A stretch of DNA of 64,000 nt from Kitasatospora purpeofusca (GTDB lineage Bacteria > Actinomycetota > Actinomycetes > Streptomycetales > Streptomycetaceae). The notes beneath the pieces are model-generated. The model saw only the letters and a program-made list of their open reading frames with translations. It did not search any database and had not been told where the DNA came from. The stretch is taken from contig NZ_JODS01000007.1 of NCBI RefSeq assembly GCF_000718025.1, positions 1 through 64,000 of the forward strand, read 5' to 3'. Positions 34,354 to 41,963 of this stretch are shown here, in pieces. The position numbers and the translations under genes are program-made. Every line of letters starts with the position of its first letter. Positions within the stretch are counted from its first letter, which is position 1.

Positions 34354-35274
34354 TCAGTCCTGCAGCTCGGTGGCGACGAACTCGCGCAGCCAGGTGCGGA
34401 ACTCCGGCCCGAGGTCCTCGCGCTCCGAGGCGAGACGGACGATAGCGCGCAGGTAGTCCGAGCGGTCGCCGGTGTCGTAGCGGCGGCCCTTGAAGAGCAC
34501 GCCGTGGACCTGGCCGCCGGTGTCGGCGGGGCGGGTGGTCAGTTCACGAAGCGCGTCGGTGAGCTGGATCTCGCCGCCGCGGCCGGGCGGGGTGTCCCGC
34601 AGCACGTCGAAGACGGACGGGTCGAGCACGTACCGGCCGATGACGGCGTAGTTCGACGGCGCCTCGGCGGTCTCCGGCTTCTCGACCAGGTCGGTCACCT
34701 GGAAGACGTCGTCGCCGAAGGTGCTCGGCTTGACGGCGGCGCAGCCGTACAGGTGGATCTGGGAGGCGTCGACCTCCATCAGCGCGACGACCGAGCCGCC
34801 GAGCTCCTGCTGGACCTCGATCATCCGGGACAGCAGCGGGTCGCGCGGGTCGATCAGGTCGTCCCCGAGGAGGACGGCGAAGGGCTGGCCGGCGACGTGC
34901 TGCTCGGCGACCGAGACGGCGTGGCCGAGGCCCTTGGGGTCGCCCTGGCGGACGTAGTGCATGTTGGCGAGCTCGACGGACTCGCGGACCCGGCGGAGGC
35001 GGTCCTGGTCGCCCTTGCGGGCGAGCAGCTCCTCCAGCTCGTAGGCGCGGTCGAAGTGGTCCTCGAGGGCGCGCTTGTTGCGGCCGGTGACCATCAGTAT
35101 GTCGGACAGGCCCGCGGAGGCCGCCTCCTCGACGACGTACTGGATCGCCGGCTTGTCGACGACGGGCAGCATCTCCTTCGGAGTGGCCTTGGTGGCCGGC
35201 AGGAATCGGGTACCCAGACCGGCCGCGGGGACCACTGCCTTGGTGACCGGGATACGGGAGTTGGTCGTCGTCAT
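34354..35274 (-). CDS. galU: UTP-glucose-1-phosphate uridylyltransferase
   Basis: 306-residue nucleotidyltransferase making UDP-glucose for cell-wall, glycogen and trehalose pathways. Signature: KAVVPAAGLGTRFLPATKA at the nucleotide-binding N-terminus, PKEMLPVVDKPAIQYVVEEA, LLGDDLID and VEKPETAEAPSNYAVIGRYV. ATG at 35274 with AAGG 8 nt upstream. First gene of the moeA-moaC-mogA-rimJ-sepX run. Confidence 0.96.
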   Translation of the reverse strand: MTTTNSRIPVTKAVVPAAGLGTRFLPATKATPKEMLPVVDKPAIQYVVEEAASAGLSDILMVTGRNKRALEDHFDRAYELEELLARKGDQDRLRRVRESVELANMHYVRQGDPKGLGHAVSVAEQHVAGQPFAVLLGDDLIDPRDPLLSRMIEVQQELGGSVVALMEVDASQIHLYGCAAVKPSTFGDDVFQVTDLVEKPETAEAPSNYAVIGRYVLDPSVFDVLRDTPPGRGGEIQLTDALRELTTRPADTGGQVHGVLFKGRRYDTGDRSDYLRAIVRLASEREDLGPEFRTWLREFVATELQD

Positions 35275-35435
35275 GCGTTTACCTTACTAAGGCACGTATT
35301 TCGCCTGACCGGGCGCAGTTGACCGATGCTTGGGCAGCACGTCGCCGGACCCGGCCGCGATGGCAGGCAAGGGGGACGGCCGGGCGGGGTGAGGGGGTCC
35401 CCTCCGACACAGGGCGACAGATTACCCGGCTTTTC

Positions 35436-36245
35436 CTAACGGTCACGTTCGGCTGCGAAGACTCCGTCCGACTGCTGGGAATTGACCGTCGCCCCGGTTG
35501 CCGGGACGTTTCCGGAAAGCGCCGCCGGGGCGACCGGGCGCCAGCAGTCGCCGCCGTCCGCGCGGGCGGCGGCGAGCGCCCGGTCGGCGGACCGCAGCAG
35601 GACGGCGGCGTGGGTGCCGTCCTCCGGCAGCACCGCCAGGCCGATCGCGGCGGTGAGCCCGTTGCCGTGCGGGCGGCGGTCCGCCCGCTCGCCGGAGGAC
35701 CAGTCCAGCAGCAGGTGGCGGCGGACCGACCAGACCAGGCGGTCGGCGACCTGGGCCGCGCCCTCGGCCCCGGTGTCCGGCAGCACCACCAGGAACTCCT
35801 CCCCGCTGTACCGGCCCAGGGTGTCGGAGCGGCGGATCTCCATGCCGAGCCGCTGAGCGAGGTCGCGCAGCACCGTCCCGGCCCGGGCCCGGCCGTGCTC
35901 GGCGACCACCGCGTCGAAGCCGTTGATCTCCAGCAGCAGCACGGCCAGCGGGCGCGGCCCGTCCTGCGGCTCGTGCTGCTCGGCCCGGCGGGCCCGGTCG
36001 ATCTCCCGGTCCAGGGTGAGCTGGAGGTGCCGGTAGTTCCAGACGCCGGTGACCGGGTCGCAGGAGGCGGTGCGCTCCAGTTCGGCGCAGCGCTCCTCCA
36101 AATCGGCGAGGCGCTCGCGCAGCCCGGTCTCGCGCCGGGCCGCGCGGGCCGCGCCGCGCCGCAGCCGGACGCCGAGGACGGCGGCGCCGGCCAGCGCGGG
36201 GGCGCTCAGCACGGCCAGGGCCTGGACCAGCAGCGGGGTGGACAT
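35436..36245 (-). CDS. membrane-anchored GGDEF-domain protein, probably enzymatically degenerate
   Basis: 269 residues. An N-terminal membrane helix (about 8-28) and a short charged helix lead into a GGDEF domain (about 62-235). The signature loop is S147-GEEF151. An inhibitory-site motif RxxD (R138-D141) is kept five residues before it. The substrate-side residues differ from active diguanylate cyclases: the metal Asp is Glu106 (LLEINGF), and the usual ND and GD pairs are replaced within DAVVAEHGRARAGTVL. It is therefore more likely a c-di-GMP receptor or structural protein than a cyclase. Divergent from fthC; 161 nt upstream of galU. Confidence 0.82.
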   Translation of the reverse strand: MSTPLLVQALAVLSAPALAGAAVLGVRLRRGAARAARRETGLRERLADLEERCAELERTASCDPVTGVWNYRHLQLTLDREIDRARRAEQHEPQDGPRPLAVLLLEINGFDAVVAEHGRARAGTVLRDLAQRLGMEIRRSDTLGRYSGEEFLVVLPDTGAEGAAQVADRLVWSVRRHLLLDWSSGERADRRPHGNGLTAAIGLAVLPEDGTHAAVLLRSADRALAAARADGGDCWRPVAPAALSGNVPATGATVNSQQSDGVFAAERDR

Positions 36246-36338
36246 CGGGGGCTGCCTTCCGCGTGTCAGGCTCTGGGCGGCCCGGTCGCACAGGCGTCAG
36301 GGGTCCAGAGCGGTCGTGGTCGGAGCGATGGAGGAACG

Positions 36339-36977
36339 GTGGACCATCCCATGCACAACGAGAAGGGCGCGCTGAGGACACGGCTGCTGTCCGAGCGGCG
36401 GGCACTTCCGGCCGAGGACCGGGAGCGGGCCGCCGAGGCGCTGGCCGGGCACGCCGGCGCGCTGGCGGCCGCCGCCGTTCCGGGCGGGGAGGCCGGGGCG
36501 GCGGGGACGGCGGGGACGGGAGCGGCGGCCACGGTGGCCGCGTACGTCTCGGTGGGCACCGAGCCGGGCACCCGCCCGCTGCTGGACGCGCTGCGGGCGC
36601 GCGGGCTGCGGGTGCTGCTCCCGGTGCTGCTGGCCGACAACGACCTGGACTGGGCGGAGTACGCGGGGCCGTCGGCGCTGGCCCCGGCCGGGCGCGGCCT
36701 GCTGGAGCCGGTCGGCGGGCGGCTCGGCCCCGAGGCGGTGACCGGGGCCGGGCTGGTGCTGCTGCCGGGGCTGGCGGTGGACCGGCGGGGGCTGCGGCTG
36801 GGGCGCGGCGGCGGCTCGTACGACCGGGTGCTGGCCCGGCTGGAGCGGGCCGGGGCGCGGCCGGTGCTGGCGGTGCTGCTGTACGAGCACGAGCTGCTGG
36901 AGCGGGTGCCGGCCGAGCCGCACGACCGGCCGGTGGACCTCGCGCTGACCCCCTCCGGCGCCCACCGGCTGGGGTGA
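36339..36977 (+). CDS. fthC: 5-formyltetrahydrofolate cyclo-ligase
   Basis: 212 residues (208 if ATG 36351 is used). MTHFS-type enzyme converting 5-formyl-THF to methenyl-THF with ATP. Key segments are KGALRTRLLSERRAL at the N-terminus and the family signature LPGLAVDRRGLRLGRGGGSYDR near the C-terminus. An Ala/Gly-rich insertion occurs around residues 40-60. GTG 36339 has GGAGG 4 nt upstream; ATG 36351 is 16 nt away. Divergent from the GGDEF gene; in actinobacteria fthC commonly neighbours galU. Confidence 0.9.
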   Translation: MDHPMHNEKGALRTRLLSERRALPAEDRERAAEALAGHAGALAAAAVPGGEAGAAGTAGTGAAATVAAYVSVGTEPGTRPLLDALRARGLRVLLPVLLADNDLDWAEYAGPSALAPAGRGLLEPVGGRLGPEAVTGAGLVLLPGLAVDRRGLRLGRGGGSYDRVLARLERAGARPVLAVLLYEHELLERVPAEPHDRPVDLALTPSGAHRLG

Positions 36978-37023
36978 GGTCCGGCCGCGACCGGGGCGAC
37001 GGGCGGGCTCGGGCGCGGCAGAA

Positions 37024-37071
37024 GGCCCAGCAGAGGGCCCAGCAGAGGGCGCAGCAGAGGGCGCAGCAGAA
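37024..37071. repeat. four tandem 12-bp repeats after fthC
   Basis: Four head-to-tail copies of a 12-mer close to GGCCCAGCAGAG (37024, 37036, 37048, 37060), leading directly into the terminator stem at 37071. Non-coding position, 46 nt after the fthC stop. Confidence 0.75.
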
Positions 37072-37110
37072 AGCCCCGCGCCCCCGGACGGATCCGGGGG
37101 CGCGGGGCTT
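37071..37110. terminator. bidirectional hairpin between fthC and penicillin acylase gene
   Basis: Perfect 18-bp stem (37071-37088 with 37093-37110, 4-nt loop) between converging genes. Confidence 0.75.
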
Positions 37111-37128
37111 CGACGCGGCGGGCGGGCC

Positions 37129-39849
37129 TCAGCCCGCGGTCAGCGTCAGCTTGTGCTTGGTCGCCCGCTCGACCGCGTCCGGCGAGAAGGACCAGCTCAG
37201 CAGCTTGCCCTTGAGCCAGAGGTCGGTCTGGTCGTTGTAGTTCTCGTGGAAGGCGTGACCGGAGGCACCGCCGACGATGATCCAGCGCGAGGCGTCGAGG
37301 TCGTTGAGGTCGACCACCATGCGCATCGAGGGGATCCAGTCGACCTGGTACCCGGCGGCCGCGTTCCAGCCCGCCGCGTCGACCGCCGCCGAACCGCCGG
37401 AGAGCCGGTAGGGACCCCGGTTGAGCAGCTGGTGGACGACACCCGAGGCGATCGAGGAGCTGTCCGAGCCCATGGTGCGCTCCCGCAGCTCCAGCTTGTG
37501 CAGCCGGCCCCAGCTCCAGGTGGTGATGTCCTTGGTGAGCAGCGAGGTGAGCTCCTGGCGGGCGTTGGTCATCGCCTCGCGCAGCAGGTTGTCCAGGCCC
37601 TTCTGCTCCTTGTGCTGGGAGTCGATGTACGTCCACCAGCCGCTGTCGGGCTTCTCCAGCTGCTGCCGGACGACCTCGTTCCAGCGGTCGCCGCCGTCCG
37701 GCTGGGCCTTGGCCGGGTCACGGGTGCCGCACTCGGTGACGATCTTCGACTTGCTGTCCGGCCTGGTCGGGTCGATCTGCTGGCGGACCAGCAGGCAGTT
37801 CTCCTCGGCCCGCAGGTCGGCCGGGAACTTCTGGCCGAAGGCGAGGGTGAGCAGCTGGCGCCAGACGCCGTTGTAGTAGGCGGCGGCGGCCGAGTCGGCG
37901 TCCTGGTGGAAGTTCCAGTCCTTCAGCAGGTCCTGCGCCTCGCGCACGTAGGGGTCGTCGACCTCGACCTTGAGCAGCATCGGGACCAGGGTCTTGGCCA
38001 GGATGCTGGTGTTGTCGAGCTGCATGTCCTGCATGTCGTCCGGCGAGATCTTGCCGTTGTTCTTCAGCCGGGCCTCCAGCTGGTCGGTGATCTCCTTGGC
38101 CCGGGTGCCGTACTCCCAGTCGGTGGTCAGCGCGGGCTTGTAGCTCGGGTCGACCACGGCCTGGTTGGCGGTGACGATGTAGCCGCTGCTCGGGTTGAGG
38201 CTCCAGGGCATGGCGCTGAACGGGACCGGGTCCTTCTTCCACTGGTAGGCGGAGTCCCAGCCCGGCGCCGGGTAGCGGCCGTCGCCCTTGCCGCGCACCG
38301 GGATGTAGCCCGGGGCCTGGTAGCCGATGTTCTTGGCGTCGGCGTAGACGAGGTTCTGCGACGGGACGGTGAAGTCGGCGGCGGCCTTCTGGAAGTCGTC
38401 CCAGTTCTTGGCCCGGTCGAGCGCGAAGACGGCGTCCATGGTGCGGCCCGGGATCAGCGCGGTCCACTGCAGGGCGACGCCGTAGCCGCCGGTGCCCCGG
38501 TCCGGGGCGGAGGCGCCGTTGGGCGCGTACTTGCCGACGTTCTGCTGCTCGGTGCTCGGGTCGGAGATCAGCGGGGCGCCGGTCTCGGTGGTGCGGACGG
38601 TGATGGTGCGGTCCTCGCCCCCGGCGACCTTGATGGTCTCCTTGCGGAGCTCGAACTTCTTCTCCTTGCCGTCGACCAGGTAGGTCTCGGGGCCGGTCAC
38701 CTTCTCCAGGAAGAGGTCGGTGACGTCGGCGCCGAGGTTGGTGAAGCCCCAGGCGATGTCCTTGTTGTGGCCGATGACCACACCGGGCATGCCGGCGAAG
38801 GTGAAGCCGGAGACGTCGTACTGGCAGGTCGGCGAGACCGTCCGGCAGTGCAGGCCCATCTGGTACCAGACCGAGGGCAGGCCGGGGCCGAGGTGCGGGT
38901 CGTTGGCCAGCAGCGGCTTGCCGGTGGTGGTGTGGCTGCCGGCCACCACCCAGGAGTTGGAGCCGATGCCCTGGCCGTTGCGGCCGAGCAGCTCGGGCAG
39001 CGCGTCGATCCGGTCGGTGACGCCCTTGAGCAGCGCCGAGGTGGCGGCGGCGCCCTGGGCGGTGCCGGCGGCGGTCCCCTGGGCGGCCGGGGCGGAGCCG
39101 TCGGCCGGCTTGTAGGAGGTGCCGTTGACGGTGCCGGTCTTCACGATCGTGCCGTTGCGCGCGTACGGGTAGTCCGGGTACAGCTCGGCGATCTTCTCCG
39201 GGCTGAAGTCCTGGGCGAGCAGCGAGCGGTCGATCTCCTCCTGGAGGTTCCCGGAGAGGTCCCAGGCCATCGCCTTGAGCCAGGCCACCGAGTCGACCGG
39301 GGTCCACTGCTCGGGCTTGTAGTCACCGTTGACGACACCGAGCACGCCGTACTCCACCGAGGCGGCGGAGCCGCCCGGGTGCTCGGCGAGCCAGGAGTTG
39401 ACCCCCTCCGCGTAGGCCTGGAGGTTCTTCTTGGTGTCGGCGTTGAGAAGGGTGTCGAACTCCTTCTGGGCCACCTGGCGCCAGCCCATGGTGCGGATCA
39501 TGGAATCGGTGTCGACCTGGCTGTCGCCGAACATCTCGGAGAGCCGGCCCGCGGTGATGTGCCGCCGGACGTCCATCTCCCAGAACCGGTCCTGGGCCTG
39601 GACGTAGCCCTGGGCGCGGAAGAGGTCCTCGGAGCTGTCGGCGTAGAGCTGGGGGATGCCGTTGGCGTCCCGCTTCACGTCGACCGGCGCGCTCATGCCC
39701 GCCACCTTGACGCTGCCGTCGACCTCCGGGAAGGACGCGCGGACCGCGGCCACCCCCCGGTAGCCGCCGTAGCCGGCGCCGGCCACCAGCAGTACGACCA
39801 GCACGATCACGATCAGACGGGCGCGCCGGAACTTTTTCGAGCGGGGCAT
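37129..39849 (-). CDS. penicillin acylase family (Ntn) hydrolase
   Basis: 906 residues. A basic N-terminus with a membrane anchor or signal (about 10-30) is followed by the alpha and beta regions of penicillin-acylase Ntn amidases. The autoproteolysis site and nucleophile are in G296-S297-N-S-W, matching the G/SNxW cleavage point. Members cleave acyl amides such as beta-lactam side chains, cyclic lipopeptides or N-acyl homoserine lactones outside the membrane. The natural substrate is unknown. I start at ATG 39849 (MPRSKKFRR), which has AAGGA upstream; ATG 39888 is the longer option. Confidence 0.9.
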   Translation of the reverse strand: MPRSKKFRRARLIVIVLVVLLVAGAGYGGYRGVAAVRASFPEVDGSVKVAGMSAPVDVKRDANGIPQLYADSSEDLFRAQGYVQAQDRFWEMDVRRHITAGRLSEMFGDSQVDTDSMIRTMGWRQVAQKEFDTLLNADTKKNLQAYAEGVNSWLAEHPGGSAASVEYGVLGVVNGDYKPEQWTPVDSVAWLKAMAWDLSGNLQEEIDRSLLAQDFSPEKIAELYPDYPYARNGTIVKTGTVNGTSYKPADGSAPAAQGTAAGTAQGAAATSALLKGVTDRIDALPELLGRNGQGIGSNSWVVAGSHTTTGKPLLANDPHLGPGLPSVWYQMGLHCRTVSPTCQYDVSGFTFAGMPGVVIGHNKDIAWGFTNLGADVTDLFLEKVTGPETYLVDGKEKKFELRKETIKVAGGEDRTITVRTTETGAPLISDPSTEQQNVGKYAPNGASAPDRGTGGYGVALQWTALIPGRTMDAVFALDRAKNWDDFQKAAADFTVPSQNLVYADAKNIGYQAPGYIPVRGKGDGRYPAPGWDSAYQWKKDPVPFSAMPWSLNPSSGYIVTANQAVVDPSYKPALTTDWEYGTRAKEITDQLEARLKNNGKISPDDMQDMQLDNTSILAKTLVPMLLKVEVDDPYVREAQDLLKDWNFHQDADSAAAAYYNGVWRQLLTLAFGQKFPADLRAEENCLLVRQQIDPTRPDSKSKIVTECGTRDPAKAQPDGGDRWNEVVRQQLEKPDSGWWTYIDSQHKEQKGLDNLLREAMTNARQELTSLLTKDITTWSWGRLHKLELRERTMGSDSSSIASGVVHQLLNRGPYRLSGGSAAVDAAGWNAAAGYQVDWIPSMRMVVDLNDLDASRWIIVGGASGHAFHENYNDQTDLWLKGKLLSWSFSPDAVERATKHKLTLTAG

Positions 39850-40181
39850 CTGGGTCCTTGCGGTCCTCACTGGGGGGCGGGCGGACATGTCAAGGGCACG
39901 GGGCCGTGACAGGGCACCACATTAGGCCGACTCGGCTGGCGGCCGTGCACGGGGGACGCTCACGGTGGGATCGGAGGAGGTCAGAAGGCGGTCGGAAGGA
40001 GGCCGGGAACAGGCCGGGAACAGGCCGGAAGCGCGGGCTCGAGGGAACGCGTGGCCAATGAACCTAAAGATATGGCAAAATGTTAGACTAAGTAACGATC
40101 CGCAAGGGGAGTAATTGGCACCCCAGGTCGCCACCCCTGTCGGGACCCCGTCCGCCCCCGCCACGTCCGAGGTGCCCCTGC
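39850..40181. other. 332-nt divergent gap (acylase / antiporter)
   Basis: Contains two and a half tandem copies of GGCCGGGAACA (40001-40029, 11-bp period). An AT-rich patch (about 40055-40100) holds TAGACT (40084-40089), a possible -10 for the antiporter with about a 90-nt leader. No ORF seen. Confidence 0.45.
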
Positions 40182-41672
40182 GTGAATGTCGACCACCTGA
40201 ACCAGCTGCTGCTCGAGTTCTCCGTGATCCTGCTGATCGCGGTGGTCGCCGTGCGCGTGTCCACCAAATCCGGCCTGCCCAGCCTGCTGATCTACCTCGG
40301 CATCGGGGTGGCGCTCGGCCAGAACGGCCTCGGCATCTCCTTCGACAACGCCGAGCTCACCCAGGTCCTCGGCTACGCGGCCCTGGTGGTGATCCTGGCC
40401 GAGGGCGGCCTCAAGACCAACTGGCGCGAGGCCAGACCCGTCATGGGGGCCGCCACGGTGCTCGCCACCGTCGGCGTCGCGATCAGCGTCTTCGTCACCG
40501 CGGCCGGGGCCCACTGGCTGGTCGGCCTGGACTGGCGCACCTCACTGCTGCTCGGCGCGATCGTCTCGTCCACGGACGCCGCGGCCGTCTTCTCGGTACT
40601 GCGGACGGTGCCGCTGCCGCGCCGGCTGACCGGTCTGCTGGAGGCCGAGTCCGGCTTCAACGACGCGCCGGTGGTCATCCTGGTCGTCGCCTTCGCCGCC
40701 GTCGGCGAGCCGGACCCGTGGTACGTCCTGATCGGCACGATCCTCGCCGAGCTGGCGATCGGCCTGGCGGTCGGCCTCGCGATCGGCAAGCTCGGCGCGT
40801 ACGGCGTCAAGCGCGTCGCCCTGCCGTCCTCCGGCCTCTACCCGATCGCGGTGCTGGCCCTCACCGTGCTCGCCTACGCCGGCGGCGCGCTGCTGCACGG
40901 CTCCGGCTTCCTCGCCGTCTACGTCACCGCGGTGATCCTCGGCAACGCCAAGCTGCCGCACGGCCCGGCCGTCCGGGGCTTCGCCGACGGCCTGGCCTGG
41001 ATCGGGCAGATCGGCATGTTCGTGCTGCTCGGCCTGCTCTGCGCCCCCGAGTCGATGGGCTCGGCCGTGGTGCCGGCGCTGGTGATCGGCGCGGTGCTGG
41101 TCTTCGTCGCCCGGCCGCTCTCGGTGGTGCTCACACTCACCCCGTTCCGGCTGCCGCTGCGCGAGCAGGCCCTGCTCAGCTGGGCCGGCCTGCGCGGGGC
41201 GGTGCCCATCGTGCTGGCCACCATCCCGATGGTGGCCGGCGCGCCGATGGCCCAGGACGTCTTCAACATCGTCTTCATCCTGGTCGTGGTCTTCACCCTG
41301 CTCCAGGGGCCGACCCTGCCCTGGGTCGCCAAGGGCCTGCGGATCGGCGACGGCTCGATGGGGCAGGACCTCGGCATCGAGTCGGCGCCGCTGGAGAAGC
41401 TGCACGGGCACCTGCTGTCGGTCGCGCTGGCGCCGGACTCCCGGATGTCCGGCGTGGAGATCGGCGAGCTGCGGCTGCCGACCGGGGCGGCGGTCACCCT
41501 GGTGGTGCGGGAGGGGAGCAGCTTCGTGCCCGACAAGGCGACCGTGCTGCGCGGCGGGGACGAGCTGCTGGTCGTCACCACCGACGCGGTGGGCGAGGCG
41601 GCCGAGCGGCGGCTGCGGGCCGTGGACAAGGGCGGCAAGCTGGCCGACTGGCTGCACGGACGTGGGACCTGA
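40182..41672 (+). CDS. monovalent cation/proton antiporter (CPA1-type, NhaP2-like) with TrkA-C domain
   Basis: 496 residues: about 12-13 membrane helices (residues 5-385) and a C-terminal cytoplasmic TrkA-C domain (about 405-480, with SGVEIGELRLPTGAAV and LRGGDELLVVT). Transport-site acidic residues lie in SSTDAAAVF and ESGFNDAPVVI, the ND pair of electroneutral antiporters; SWAGLRGAVPIVLA matches the family C-terminal core. It probably exchanges K+ or Na+ for H+, gated by nucleotide through TrkA-C. GTG start with GAGGTG 8 nt upstream. Confidence 0.92.
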   Translation: MNVDHLNQLLLEFSVILLIAVVAVRVSTKSGLPSLLIYLGIGVALGQNGLGISFDNAELTQVLGYAALVVILAEGGLKTNWREARPVMGAATVLATVGVAISVFVTAAGAHWLVGLDWRTSLLLGAIVSSTDAAAVFSVLRTVPLPRRLTGLLEAESGFNDAPVVILVVAFAAVGEPDPWYVLIGTILAELAIGLAVGLAIGKLGAYGVKRVALPSSGLYPIAVLALTVLAYAGGALLHGSGFLAVYVTAVILGNAKLPHGPAVRGFADGLAWIGQIGMFVLLGLLCAPESMGSAVVPALVIGAVLVFVARPLSVVLTLTPFRLPLREQALLSWAGLRGAVPIVLATIPMVAGAPMAQDVFNIVFILVVVFTLLQGPTLPWVAKGLRIGDGSMGQDLGIESAPLEKLHGHLLSVALAPDSRMSGVEIGELRLPTGAAVTLVVREGSSFVPDKATVLRGGDELLVVTTDAVGEAAERRLRAVDKGGKLADWLHGRGT

Positions 41673-41701
41673 AGGTCTCGCGCGGAGTTCACCTTGACTT
41701 A

Positions 41702-41727
41702 ACAGGACAACTTTGGATCCGTCCTGT
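41702..41727. promoter_or_regulatory. inverted repeat (candidate operator) upstream of MFS gene
   Basis: Arms ACAGGAC (41702-41708) and GTCCTGT (41721-41727) with a 12-nt spacer. TTGACT (41694-41699) and TAGTGT (41727-41732) flank it, though 27 nt apart. It lies in the 291-nt gap between the antiporter and the MFS gene, about 235 nt before the start codon. Could be an operator or a short hairpin. Confidence 0.4.
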
Positions 41728-41963
41728 AGTGTCGAGTCGAGCGCGACATCTACGCGCGTATAACCATTGTTTGCTGACACACCACACCCCAGCATCTGCC
41801 TGAAGCAGAGTTGGCGCGACCGCTCGGCGGCCGCGGCCCGGACCCGGCCCACCGCCGGACCGGCCCGGTAACTACCCCGGTCGACGCGCGAGAGGACGAC
41901 TCTCGGCGCCGTCGGGGCCACCCCATGCCCTGCCGCGCTACCAGGCAGCAGGAAGGACCGACC

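Noticed and set aside
37153..39909. 918-codon plus-strand frame opposite the penicillin acylase gene
   Set aside because: Long only because high GC removes stop codons; composition (Val, Gly, Asp, Arg) is that of a GC-shadow and no motif is present.
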